Below are positions 17,701 through 25,675 of a DNA stretch of 64,000 nucleotides, in pieces (the first letter of the stretch is position 1; the number at the start of each line of letters is the position of its first letter). Source of the stretch: Lachnospiraceae bacterium Marseille-Q4251. Lineage in GTDB: Bacteria; Bacillota; Clostridia; Lachnospirales; Lachnospiraceae. The stretch lies in contig JAGTTO010000001.1 of assembly GCA_018223435.1 (NCBI GenBank), positions 2,356,001 through 2,420,000 on the forward strand, given 5' to 3'. Both the position numbers and the translations under genes were made by a program. The notes below the pieces were generated by a model. The model saw only the letters and a list, made by a program, of their open reading frames with translations, was not told the DNA's origin and did no database searches.

Positions 17701-19814
17701 ACTGCGGCGGGAAACTGACAGCCGGCGCGAAGCTTCAGCTGGTTATGACCGTCGGAGACGAGGAAGTCCGCTCCAATGTGGTGGAGGTACAGCCTTCTCC
17801 TGACTGGGGAACTCCCTATGCGGCCTTTGAGGTTTCCGCAGTGAAGAGCAATGCCGAGAGCGTGGAAGTGACCGTCGATTATTCCGATGAGTACCTTACC
17901 CTGGGGGATGATTTCTACTGTGATGTAACCGTCTATGAATTTTCCGGTGCTTACAGTGACCAGGAATTTGAAGACAATGAACTGTGGGAGAATTCTTCCA
18001 AAGTTCAGAGAGTTGCCCAGGTCAATTCCAGACTCGGTGATGTAACCAGAGGAAAACTGACCATTCCGATTAAAGCAGGTGTGACCCTGAATCCGGGCGA
18101 CCGTCTGATCATCAAGCTTCGTCTTCCCCATACCGAGTGGGAGGGAGAAGAGGTCGATTATCTTTCCACTTCCATTCCCATTGTGGGTGAAAATGAGACC
18201 ATCACGGCTCCGAGGGTTCTTCTCTACAACCTGAGTGCAGATACTTCTATGGGCCTGCGCCTGAGAAAAATTCTGGAAGAGCAGGGAATCGAAGCTGTGG
18301 ATGTGGCAGACAGCCAGCTCAATGAAAGCCTGGGCTATCTGGCCGGCATGGAGGGCTATGAAGCAAATTCCGAGCCTTACAGCGGAAAGGGGTCCAGCAC
18401 CGAATTTATGGTAATGGCAAACTTTGCCGAGGCTCAGTTGGACCGTTTCCTGGATGCCATGACCGCAAACGGAATCCGTATCGACCACAAAGCAGTTGCA
18501 ACAGCTTACAACGTAGATTATGAATTTCATCGTCTTATCGACGATATCAAGGAAGAGCATGAAACCTTCCAGGCGCTGATTACGCTGAATCAGCTGGTGA
18601 AGGATGCAGAAAAACTGACAGAAGAGCAGTATGGAAATGCGGAGCGCTGGGCAGAATTTAAGGCAGCTCTGAAAGCAGCAAATGATGTTCTGACTTCTGT
18701 GGAGCCGTCTCTCGAGGACCTTCAGAAGGCAGATGCCGCCTTACGGGCACCGTATCTTACACTGACCGGAATGACTGAGCTTGCCGGAGAGGCTGTGATT
18801 ACATTGATTCCTCAGGAGGACGGAACCTACAATATGGAAGCTTCTTTAAAAGGAGCTGCAGAAGGTTCTGTGCTGAATTATCGGTGGGGCAGCGGAGAGA
18901 CCGGCGCGGTTCTGGAACATGTAAAAGCGGAGGAGCTCATCACAAAGACCGTTACCATCACTGGCGAGAATCAGTACGGTTCCAAGAAGGCCCAGCTTCA
19001 GGTAGCGGCAAAACCGGAAATTAAAGTAACAGCCGGAAAGAATCAGCTCGAGATCAGTATTGCCCCGCAGCAGGGCAAAGACAACTGCCCGGCTCCTCTT
19101 TCCTACACGGTAGTCCTTTATAAGGATGGAAAACAGCTGGCTTCCAGGACGCTTGACAACACCGGGTTACATACTGTTTTTGACGGACTGAACAGCGAAA
19201 CCGACTATACCGTAAAAGTATACGCAGAAAGCCTGGTGGGCCGGAGTGATACGGCTGTCATGGCAGTGAAGACGACTGTGGCAGAGAGTGAGAAACCTGG
19301 CGAGAGCGAGAAGCCTGGCGAGAGTGAGAAACCTGGCGAGAGCGAGAAACCTGGCGAGAGCGAGAAGCCTGGCGAGAGCGAGAAGCCTGGCGAGAGCGAG
19401 GCCCCGGCAGAGAGTGAGAAGCCTGCGGAAAGTGAAGCACCTGCGGAGAGCGAGAAGCCGGCAGAGAGTGAAGCACCCGCGGAGAGCGAGAAGCCCGTAG
19501 AGAGTGAAGCACCCGCGGAGAGCGAGAAGCCCGTAGAGAGTGAAACACCTGCGGAGACGGAAGTTCCTGCTGAAACTGAGGCTCCCACAGAGACCGAAAC
19601 CGAAACTTCTTCTGAGACCGAGACGACAAAGGAGACGGAGTCTGAAACTACGAAGACCACCAATGGAAATGACAGCAGCTCCGGAAACAACGCACAGACC
19701 AATGCACCGAAGACCGGCGATCCCACAGATACAGCGATTCTGCTGTTCCTGCTGGCACTTTCCGGCATGGCAGCTCTGGGCACAGCACTCTGGAGAAAAA
19801 GTGAAGAAAAATAA
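14751..19814 (+). CDS. Giant sortase-anchored surface protein with DUF3783-like segment
   Basis: A 1687-residue exported protein. Residues 1-31 are a signal peptide ending FSADLSS. Residues ~32-125 are rich in E and T. From ~130 to ~1150 come repeated beta-sandwich modules of ~100 residues (for example FDSSFSQASFKLYQFAGETL). Residues ~1150-1275 (APRVLLYNLSADTSMGLRL, then ANFAEAQLDRFLDAM) resemble DUF3783. A FIVAR-like helical module (~1280-1345), a bacterial Ig-like region and a fibronectin III module (~1425-1505) follow, then Pro/Glu/Ser repeats. The end is APKTGD, a membrane helix and WRKSEEK, a sortase signal. ATG at 14751 follows AGGAAAGG. Function is likely adhesion or matrix; the ligand is unknown. 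Confidence 0.85.
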   Translation: MKKRRYTARLLSMTVAANLIFSSLAMPVFSADLSSLETELSTEMQRETKTTVSVKETETETREETESQAETVNEMETETQAMTETDSETVTETEVQTETASQEIEKETESTQEIEAQADVFSARENASAVQAGDPVEITVQNGEVTSKTTSLTVNLSGVPSSGILRVVQLDAGDTYDAGKLNDYTSLHFSVLNWLHTGENVLSLTGAPTPGKQLLVVVRDAGGSIVDYVSSPILVAEEQTEPDPGQEKTPEEILKNTSVTLMKNGETRTEKFTQQETSVDVRVKLDDSVDKCWLKICGYAGNTGFDPDSNFNKVLWSGWVTNGFEGTLSFAESQLPLPVGYDIIACLNVPVGEDYYRSSLSQSLEVVDKNGEGFQDYVYPDASIDEEELEEGATSLHISLTGDERLFQAAREGKTEINVSVAQYPEGDTFDFESSSQISLLRIQSITKAVSGLEVSFPDTPLKAGYRVRAVAYWDQNPDIYLPKGNDYEASFNKPDDSVPVIGAPKISFDREIRDTDSSVALTISGRIPGNCVLLVKKYDAAATSLITQEGVLVNSSFGVSKGNMVLDSKVSFAGGEKVVAFLLHNGTVIAQTEPAVVTAIPDFTVTLDDGPVTEETTELTFTVKAKDDSIKNINIAALCRVDENGNVNASSYVGNKLFGQKPGTLHFTGISDLKAGEKLRLMLVYNNGDSSFYGEDITVLAPLAAESVTILNTEINTETKEVSVVVTGCETYNGGLLILSTGNAVTDGDGDSRTRLGSKTFTGAGTYTFAVNTGLKAGNTVQAYLYKYDVDNDRVFYKYSDSVSITENNPVLKEAKVEIVTDTIRADRTDLWAAVDFDESFTGILKLYTYEGDTFDRAQAEEIYSGSVSPAENSQRVTLGKGKLTVGKKIIAELILSDETSVLSNSKEIQPEPEKVKPTVSITSSKVTAGMTHIKAASNFDSSFSQASFKLYQFAGETLDTENDKVISSGSVYYSNRGNVSFYCGGKLTAGAKLQLVMTVGDEEVRSNVVEVQPSPDWGTPYAAFEVSAVKSNAESVEVTVDYSDEYLTLGDDFYCDVTVYEFSGAYSDQEFEDNELWENSSKVQRVAQVNSRLGDVTRGKLTIPIKAGVTLNPGDRLIIKLRLPHTEWEGEEVDYLSTSIPIVGENETITAPRVLLYNLSADTSMGLRLRKILEEQGIEAVDVADSQLNESLGYLAGMEGYEANSEPYSGKGSSTEFMVMANFAEAQLDRFLDAMTANGIRIDHKAVATAYNVDYEFHRLIDDIKEEHETFQALITLNQLVKDAEKLTEEQYGNAERWAEFKAALKAANDVLTSVEPSLEDLQKADAALRAPYLTLTGMTELAGEAVITLIPQEDGTYNMEASLKGAAEGSVLNYRWGSGETGAVLEHVKAEELITKTVTITGENQYGSKKAQLQVAAKPEIKVTAGKNQLEISIAPQQGKDNCPAPLSYTVVLYKDGKQLASRTLDNTGLHTVFDGLNSETDYTVKVYAESLVGRSDTAVMAVKTTVAESEKPGESEKPGESEKPGESEKPGESEKPGESEKPGESEAPAESEKPAESEAPAESEKPAESEAPAESEKPVESEAPAESEKPVESETPAETEVPAETEAPTETETETSSETETTKETESETTKTTNGNDSSSGNNAQTNAPKTGDPTDTAILLFLLALSGMAALGTALWRKSEEK
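19279..19560 (+). repeat. In-frame tandem repeat encoding the cell-wall stalk
   Basis: Eighteen-base units encode SEKPGE seven times, then SEAPAE and SEKPAE/SEKPVE units alternate. Such Pro-rich stalks span the cell wall in sortase-anchored proteins. Near-identical copies at the start of the run imply recent slippage, so repeat number should vary between strains. Confidence 0.9.
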
Positions 19815-19830
19815 AACCTGAAAAAAGAGA

Positions 19831-19861
19831 GCGCAGGACCCTGAAAAGTCCTGCGTTTTCC
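19831..19861 (+). terminator. Intrinsic terminator of the surface-protein gene
   Basis: GCGCAGGAC pairs with GTCCTGCG across CCTGAAAA and is followed by TTTTCCTGTTTTT. Confidence 0.88.
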
Positions 19862-19880
19862 TGTTTTTGGTGATAAAATA

Positions 19881-19954
19881 GAACTGTTCAGAGACAGGCA
19901 GATTTTCTGCCAGAAGAATGAATCATGTTCGCATGAACGAACACCTTCTCTGTT
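19881..19954 (-). mobile_element. Partial relic of the MITE family, reversed
   Basis: From GAACTGTTCAGAGACAGGCA to CATGAACGAACAC the plus strand matches the complement of the right half of the 11789-11931 MITE over about 70 positions with scattered differences. The other half and its inverted end are missing. Confidence 0.75.
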
Positions 19955-20011
19955 GTTTGAAGGAGCGCCGTTGAAGAATCCCATGGCGTCCATCATGGAA
20001 GGCGTTTTTCT

Positions 20012-20182
20012 ATGCTGGCGGCTTCCTTCGCTGCGGTTCTGACCGGAACCACCATCCTGCCGGCCTGGGCTTGCATTTTCAATATCCTGCCTTTGTTCCT
20101 CATCTTCACACCATTCCACCTCGTTAGCACCGGAAATCTGGTGAGCGCGATTATGTTTCTGGGGGTATTTTTTCTGATCTGA
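20012..20182 (+). pseudogene. C-terminal scrap of a multi-pass membrane protein
   Basis: One frame reads MLAASFAAVLTGTTILPAWA, then CIFNILPLFLIFTPFHL and ends MFLGVFFLI before TGA: 56 residues with two hydrophobic segments. The bases before the ATG continue in other frames with coding-like composition but no matching start. Family not recognised. It lies between a MITE relic and a repeat array and is most likely a decayed gene end. Confidence 0.4.
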
Positions 20183-20437
20183 GGGAATCAGGCAGGTCCC
20201 GCCAGCTGCGTTAATTGCAGAAAGCAGGGGGGGGGACTTGTCTGCAAATCCGACTCTACAGTTGAAAAAGCCTCATCGTAGCTACAGCAATTCTTCGAAA
20301 TAACACAGCCAATCCAATTCATCAGAATGTGAAATGCTGCGTCAGAAATCTTTGTTGTGCGTCTGCGTATCTGCTGATTTCATCCTTGCCTTTTGTATTC
20401 CGCTAAATTGCCATTTACCGTCCAGTACAGGCCTGAA
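20183..20437. other. Spacer without recognisable gene
   Basis: No frame of coding character, no terminator and no promoter was seen. A run of nine G lies at 20227-20235, which is unusual for this genome. The stretch separates a membrane-gene scrap from the repeat array. Confidence 0.6.
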
Positions 20438-20636
20438 TTGACCGTATATCGTAAAACGTCCAATAAGTCAACCAAAATAGAGCAATCAATTGACTGAAAA
20501 TCCCAAAACTCCAAATACGGTCATGAAAAATAAAGTATTCCGTTGACCGAAAATCACAAAAACCTCAAAAACGGTCAAAAAATCCGAGAAATATTTGACC
20601 GTAAATGCCAAAAACACAAAAAGCAGTACAGTTGTA
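20438..20636 (+). repeat. Repeat array A: ~52-bp units starting TTGAC(C/T)G
   Basis: TTGACCG or TTGACTG recurs at 20438, 20490, 20543 and 20595, spaced 52, 53 and 52 bp. Inside units two and three a second block ACGGTCA lies about 27-28 bp later, so each unit has partly inverted TTGAC.../...GGTCA ends. The units have diverged, unlike a CRISPR. The last unit runs straight into the GH3 remnant, replacing its start. Confidence 0.75.
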
Positions 20637-21850
20637 AATATTGAACAGGGTTTTGCCAATGCGGGTGTTGAGATCTCTTCCCGGCACTGGTTAGACGTTT
20701 TCCAGGAGAGATACGACCATGTGATGGATGAATATGCACAGAAGCTGCTGTCTCTGAGGGCAGAGGGCTTTGACCTGCTCTTTGAGATTGAGCCGGAAAA
20801 ACCGGAAGAACAGCCGGTTACACCGCAGGATATCGCAGAAGCCCGCATTTTGCAGTGCTGCTGAATGTAGGCGGCGTGATTGATACCAGTGTACTGTGCA
20901 GCATTCCGGGTGTCCATGCAATCCTTCTGATCAGCCAGGCCGGAAACATCACCGGAGATGTCGTGGCGGATGTGATTCTTGGAAAAGCATACCCCTCCGG
21001 AAAACTGACCACTACCTGGGCAAAGGCTTATGAGGATTATCCGTACAGTGGCGAGTTCAGCTCCAATAATGGAGATCTGAATGATTCTTACTACCGGGAA
21101 GGTATCTATGTGGGCTACCGCTATTTTGATACTTTCGGTATCAAACCGGCATTCTGTTTTGGATACGGGCTTTCTTATACGGAGTTTTCTCTGAAAACAG
21201 AATCCGTTCATGTGGAAAAAGACGAAATTTATGCAGCCGTACGGGTGCAGAATATCGGTTCCTACGCGGGTAAGGAAGTGGTACAGCTTTATTATTCCGC
21301 ACCGGAAGGAGGGCTGGAGAAGCCCTATCAGGAGCTTGCAGCTTATGGAAAAACGAAAGAACTTCTGCCAGGAGAAGAAGAACTGCTAAAGCTTTCCCTG
21401 AATGTCCGTGATATGGCATCCTACAGTGAAGAAAAAGCGGCCTGGCTGCTGGAACCAGGAGAATACCTCTTACGGGTCGGCAACAGTTCTGAAAATACAC
21501 AGGTCGCAGCCCGTCTGCTGCTGAAAGAGGAGGTCCTGACGGAACAGCTGGAAAATCAGTTTGCACTGGATGAAAACTTTGAGAGCCTGAAAAGGGAAGG
21601 GAAGCAGGTTTGCCGGAAAGAGCTGGAGAAAGCGGAGTGTCAGAACACACCGGAATTTACACTGGATGAGAAGGCAATCAGTTCTCATACGGCCACATAT
21701 CGTAAAATAAAGAAAGTACTGGCAGACAAAAGCGAAGGCACCACGATCAATTGCGGAGATTACCGGTCTGGAACTGGGAAAGGTGATCCGACTTGGGGAA
21801 AATATGAAACAGAGTACGGAAGCAAAGGGAGAGGGACACTCCTGATGGGA
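20637..21850 (+). pseudogene. GH3 beta-glucosidase gene, decayed (start, middle and catalytic domain lost)
   Basis: The sequence follows the intact GH3 at 37505-40099: VNIEQGFANAGVEISSRHWL, then after a deletion near 20855 and a frame change LNVGGVIDTSVLCSIPGVHA, IYVGYRYFDTFG and DMASYSEEKAAWLLEPGEYL. It covers the GH3 C-terminal domain and the fibronectin-like domain, which come first in this permuted subfamily. Similarity ends around AISSHTATYRKIKKVLADKS. The catalytic barrel with its TDW nucleophile motif is absent, and no start codon or ribosome site exists. It cannot encode an active enzyme. Confidence 0.9.
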
Positions 21851-21860
21851 TTTTCGCAGA

Positions 21861-21910
21861 AAAGAAAAAGACGTATATCCGCAAAGAATCTATCTTTGCA
21901 GATATACGCC
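21861..21910 (-). terminator. Intrinsic terminator of the MarR-TSUP operon
   Basis: On the minus strand GGCGTATATCTGCAAAGA pairs with TCTTTGCGGATATACGTC and is followed by TTTTTCTTTTCTGC. Confidence 0.9.
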
Positions 21911-21924
21911 GGATTTTTATGGGA

Positions 21925-22701
21925 TCATGCCAGCATCTGGAATCCCATGACGATGATACCCAGGATAACCAGCACTACGCCGGTAGCACGGTTCAATGTT
22001 GCCGGTTTTGCCTTGTTGGCAAAAACAGCTGCGATACGCGCCCAGAGCAGGGTAAAGATGACACACAGGAAAAATACAGGCCAGTCAGGCATACCGCCGA
22101 TCATAAAGTGGGAAGCAGCTCCGGTCAGGGCAGTGAAACTCATAATGAACACACTGGTACCCACGGCTGTCTTCAGCTCGTAGCCAAGGATGCTGGTCAG
22201 GATCAGGAGCATCATCATGCCGCCGCCTGCACCGATAAAGCCACAGATGAAGCCGATCATCACGCCGCAGATCACGGACTGGACAGCCCGCTTTTTCGGA
22301 GAAATGCTTTCCATAGCCTCTTTGGTTGTCATGACCGGGCGGACAATGAATTTAATGCCCAGAAGGAAGGTCATGAATACGGAAAAGCTTCCCATAGTCT
22401 GGGAAGGAACCAGGCTGGCAACATAGCTTCCAACGGCGGTAAAGATCAGAACACTTACCATCATGATCAGGCCGTTTTTGACATCCAGATTCTTATTTTT
22501 GTGATAGGTGTAAGCGGAAATGGCACTTGCCAGTACGTCAGAGGACAGGGCGATACCTACCGCCATGTAAGGATCCATATGCAGGAATGTGATCAGCATG
22601 GGACTTATGACCGCAGCGGCACTTAAACCGGCAAAACCGGTTCCAAGACCGGCACCCATGCCTGCAAAAAATGTGACGAAAACCGTTAATAACAAACTCA
22701 T
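21925..22701 (-). CDS. TSUP (TauE/SafE) family membrane exporter
   Basis: A 258-residue protein with about eight membrane segments. Glycine-rich GAGLGTGFAGLSAAAVISP near the N-terminus and its echo IGFICGFIGAGGGMMML in the second half give the two-repeat TauE/SafE architecture. Family members move sulfite, sulfoacetate or other organosulfur anions. It begins directly after the MarR stop codon, so the pair is one operon, and expression probably follows the MarR ligand. The substrate cannot be read from sequence. Confidence 0.87.
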   Translation of the reverse strand: MSLLLTVFVTFFAGMGAGLGTGFAGLSAAAVISPMLITFLHMDPYMAVGIALSSDVLASAISAYTYHKNKNLDVKNGLIMMVSVLIFTAVGSYVASLVPSQTMGSFSVFMTFLLGIKFIVRPVMTTKEAMESISPKKRAVQSVICGVMIGFICGFIGAGGGMMMLLILTSILGYELKTAVGTSVFIMSFTALTGAASHFMIGGMPDWPVFFLCVIFTLLWARIAAVFANKAKPATLNRATGVVLVILGIIVMGFQMLA

Positions 22702-22702
22702 T

Positions 22703-23137
22703 TTACTTTGTTTCCTCCAATATCATATCTATATTTTTCTCCATGATTTTCATGGCGGCAAAAAAAGCGTTTCGCGTCTGTTCGTCCGTATTCTCAAGAA
22801 GGCGATCAAAGAAAGTACGCTGAAGCTTCTGTCCTCGACGGATGACAGGCTGTGCTTTTTCTGTGCAGATCAGTTCCGTTTTGCGCCGGTCTCCTTTGAC
22901 CTCCTGCCGCATAAGATAACCTTCCCGGACCAGCCGGTCCACATTTACCGAAACAAGATTGGCTTTGATATGCCGGATCTCTACGATATCGCTTGCTGTT
23001 TTATAAGACGGATTGTTGCCAAGAAACATCAGGATATCGAAAGCTGTCTGCGGCAGGTTCAGTTCCTGACAGAGCGGTCGGCAGAGAGCGTTGTAGGCAA
23101 GGGCGGTCTTACGGGCGAATTCCAGTTCCGGATTCAT
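22703..23137 (-). CDS. MarR family transcriptional regulator
   Basis: A 144-residue winged-helix regulator. LNLPQTAFDILMFLGNNPSY, then ASDIVEIRHIKANLVSVNVD form the helix-turn-helix, and REGYLMRQEVKGDRRKTELI is the wing with the conserved DRR. It is the first gene of an operon with the TSUP exporter and has its own strong promoter containing a palindrome just downstream of the start point, consistent with autorepression relieved by a ligand. AGAAAGGAG precedes the ATG. Confidence 0.92.
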   Translation of the reverse strand: MNPELEFARKTALAYNALCRPLCQELNLPQTAFDILMFLGNNPSYKTASDIVEIRHIKANLVSVNVDRLVREGYLMRQEVKGDRRKTELICTEKAQPVIRRGQKLQRTFFDRLLENTDEQTRNAFFAAMKIMEKNIDMILEETK

Positions 23138-23161
23138 ATAGATTTCTCCTTTCTTGTGTAT

Positions 23162-23216
23162 TTCAAATTTGAATTGTTCAAAAATGAAGTATAGTGCGGA
23201 GAGAAAAAAATGTCAA
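23162..23216 (-). promoter_or_regulatory. MarR operon promoter and operator
   Basis: On the minus strand TTGACA (23216-23211) and TATACT (23193-23188) are 17 bp apart, a near-consensus promoter. The perfect palindrome TTCAAATTTGAA at 23162-23173 lies about 8-19 bases after the expected start point, where a bound MarR dimer would block transcription. Confidence 0.75.
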
Positions 23217-23323
23217 GAGAAAAGAAGAAGGATTGTATGAATTGTCTGCATTATGATATGATGGAAGGGAAAAAGATTATCCAGAGGATGTTTATTTTGC
23301 ACCGACTGAGAAAGGAGAACAAC

Positions 23324-24178
23324 ATGAGAAAAAATATTCAGGTAAAAGTAAAAGTCCCACAATTTACCGTGATCACAGGACTTACGTATGCCCAACGGGA
23401 CAGCTGGTTCGGACACACGATGCAGGATCTTAAAATGGATCTGATCTATCCGGAGGATAAGGAAAGAAAGTATCCTTGTATCGTCTGGATCTGCGGGGGA
23501 GCCTGGCTCCAGATGGATCGTTCTGCTCATCTGGCATATCTTTCAGAACTTGCAAGAAAAGGGTTTACAGTGGCTTCCCTTCAGTACCGGACCAGCAATG
23601 AAACCCCGTTTCCAGGGCCTCTTGAAGATGTGAAAGCCGGAATCCGCTATCTTCGTGCGCATGCCGGACGTTTCCATATAGATCCGGAAAAAATCGGCGT
23701 TATGGGAGAATCGGCTGGCGGATATCTGACTTGTATGGCAGCTCTTGCAACGGATCCGTCTTTTGATGTGGGAGAGAATCTGGAATATTCCAGCAGTGTG
23801 CAGGCAGCCTGCCCCTGGTATCCGCCCACAGACTTCAGAGGCTTTCCTTATGATTCAGCGGAACAGTGTGCGGCAGCGCCGGAATCACTTCTCCTGGGAA
23901 AGAATGTTATGCGTCATGCCGGGGAAGCGTTGAAATGCTGTCCGGTGAGCTTTGTGACTCCGGAAGCGCCGCCTTTCCTGATCATTCACGGAAAAGATGA
24001 TCATACCGTACCGTTTACTCAGAGTGAGCTGCTTTATGAGAAGCTGGAGAAAGCAGGCTGCGATGTGACTCTTCTTGCGATTGAAGGGGCAGATCATGCC
24101 GATCTTCATTTCTTTCAGGAGAAGATCTGGGAGGAAATCGGAGATTTCTTCCGGAAAAGTCTGGGTAATGTCAGATAG
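23324..24178 (+). CDS. Alpha/beta-hydrolase (esterase/lipase, BD-FAE-like)
   Basis: A 284-residue enzyme. CIVWICGGAWLQMDRS supplies the oxyanion-hole region (HGG-like), S130 in GVMGESAGGYLT is the nucleophile, D in IHGKDDHTVP and H in EGADHADLHFF complete the triad. The closest families are GH-associated acetyl/feruloyl esterases of the BD-FAE and Abhydrolase_3 groups. No signal peptide. ATG at 23324 follows AAAGGAGAAC. It is divergent from the MarR operon and convergent with the MATE gene. The natural ester is unknown. Confidence 0.85.
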   Translation: MRKNIQVKVKVPQFTVITGLTYAQRDSWFGHTMQDLKMDLIYPEDKERKYPCIVWICGGAWLQMDRSAHLAYLSELARKGFTVASLQYRTSNETPFPGPLEDVKAGIRYLRAHAGRFHIDPEKIGVMGESAGGYLTCMAALATDPSFDVGENLEYSSSVQAACPWYPPTDFRGFPYDSAEQCAAAPESLLLGKNVMRHAGEALKCCPVSFVTPEAPPFLIIHGKDDHTVPFTQSELLYEKLEKAGCDVTLLAIEGADHADLHFFQEKIWEEIGDFFRKSLGNVR

Positions 24179-24195
24179 AGAGCCTCTGTCTGTCA

Positions 24196-25560
24196 CTACA
24201 CTAGTTCCAAACGTTTTAACTCCGGCAGGATCGTGCACAGCATCGTCACAAAGCAAAGGCCTCCGCCAATGACATTGGATACCGGCTCGGCGAGGAAAAC
24301 ACCGGCGGTTCCCATGTGGAGAGTGTAGGGCATAAAGTAGGTCAGAGGAACGACGATGACTACCTTGCGGAGCAGAGAGAAAAAGATCGCCTGTTTCTTT
24401 TTGTTCAGGGATTTAAAGACAGTCTGGCCGATATATTGACAATCCATGAAAATGAAAGCCGCAAAATACTGTTTCAGGGCAGGAACGGCATCACGGATCA
24501 GTGTCTCATCAGAACTGAAGATCCGGATCAGCGCGCCCGGCTCCAGAAGGATGACGCTCCACATGATGGCTGTGTAGCCGAGAACCAGGGCACTCATGAC
24601 CAGCATGGCTTTTCGTACCCGGGCCGGGCGGCGGGCACCGTAATTGTAGCTCAGGATCGGAGAGGTTCCCTCATTCATGGCATAAATCGGCGTTTCCACC
24701 AGCTGGCGTACGCTGGAAACGATCGTCATGACAGAGATGTAGATGTCGCCTCCGGTGCTGGAGAGTACATGGTTGCAGCAGATGGTCACCAGGCTGTTGG
24801 TCAGCTGCATGATAAAACTGGAGGTTCCCAGGCTGACAATATTCTTTGCGTAGGGCACACAGGAGGAAAGTTCATTTTTCCGGAGAAAATGGACTTTCAG
24901 CTCTGACTTTCTCGTAAGGAAAAACAGGACAAACACGGCGGAAAGACACTGGGAGAGCACCGTCGCGATGGCTGCTCCCTGAACGCCAAAGCCCAGTACA
25001 AAGATAAACAGCGGATCCAGCAGAAGGTTTGCCACGGCTCCGATGGCTACGGAGAGCATTCCTACCGTAGAATAGCCCTGTGCGTTGATGAAAGGATTCA
25101 TACCAACGGCGATCATTGAGGGCAGTGTGCCGATGAGATAGATCATCAGATACGGACAGGCATAAACCAGAGCCTCCCTGGAAGCTCCGAAAAGCACCAG
25201 CAGGGGCCGGGCGAAGAGAAGACCGATGGCCATGAGAATGAGACCGCTGACGCAAACCATGGAAAAAGAGGTATCCATGATCTGTTCCGCTTCTTTGTTT
25301 TTCTTTTTTCCTCTGTAGATAGAAAAGAGCGGGGCACCGCCGCTTCCGAACAGGTTGGCAAAGGCAGTGATCACAACAATCAGCGGAAAGCAGAGACCTA
25401 CGGCTCCAAGTGCTGCCGTTCCCACATCCGGAATCCGGGCAATGTAGATGCGGTCCACAATGTTATAGAGGAGATTTAAAATCTGGGCCACCAGCATGGG
25501 AAGCGCTGCTCCGAAGATATTCCGCGTCACTGTTCCGTTTTCAAAATCAATTCGCTTCAT
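24196..25560 (-). CDS. MATE family efflux transporter (24196-25560)
   Basis: A 454-residue protein with twelve predicted membrane segments. The start of the mature fold, FGAALPMLVAQILNLLYNIV and DRIYIARIPDVGTAALGAVG, is characteristic of the Bacteroides/Firmicutes branch of MATE proteins (DinF/NorM side), which export cationic drugs or metabolites with Na+ or H+. It is divergent from a LysR gene that very probably controls it. A second, related MATE lies at 49829-51208. The substrate is unknown. Confidence 0.92.
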   Translation of the reverse strand: MKRIDFENGTVTRNIFGAALPMLVAQILNLLYNIVDRIYIARIPDVGTAALGAVGLCFPLIVVITAFANLFGSGGAPLFSIYRGKKKNKEAEQIMDTSFSMVCVSGLILMAIGLLFARPLLVLFGASREALVYACPYLMIYLIGTLPSMIAVGMNPFINAQGYSTVGMLSVAIGAVANLLLDPLFIFVLGFGVQGAAIATVLSQCLSAVFVLFFLTRKSELKVHFLRKNELSSCVPYAKNIVSLGTSSFIMQLTNSLVTICCNHVLSSTGGDIYISVMTIVSSVRQLVETPIYAMNEGTSPILSYNYGARRPARVRKAMLVMSALVLGYTAIMWSVILLEPGALIRIFSSDETLIRDAVPALKQYFAAFIFMDCQYIGQTVFKSLNKKKQAIFFSLLRKVVIVVPLTYFMPYTLHMGTAGVFLAEPVSNVIGGGLCFVTMLCTILPELKRLELV

Positions 25561-25599
25561 TTTCTACTCATTCCTTTTTCTTTTTTCTTGCTTTTCAGT

Positions 25600-25613
25600 A
25601 TAGCATGGGCTAT
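25600..25613. promoter_or_regulatory. Possible LysR binding site between LysR and MATE genes
   Basis: ATAGC-ATGG-GCTAT is a dyad in the 115-bp divergent spacer, in the position and of the general T-N11-A form used by LysR regulators. Short and not tested. Confidence 0.35.
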
Positions 25614-25675
25614 CCTATATGTAAATTATGGTTTTTATATCAAAAAATAATAATTTATATATGGAGAGATACCCT

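Noticed and set aside
19205..20119. Long minus-strand Ser/Ala/Gly-rich open frame opposite the surface-protein stalk
   Set aside because: It is a mirror of the 18-bp coding repeat, has no ribosome site, and the plus-strand protein has clear signal peptide, domains and anchor.
20438..20636. CRISPR array
   Set aside because: Units differ from each other throughout, there is no constant repeat with unique spacers, and no cas genes are present.
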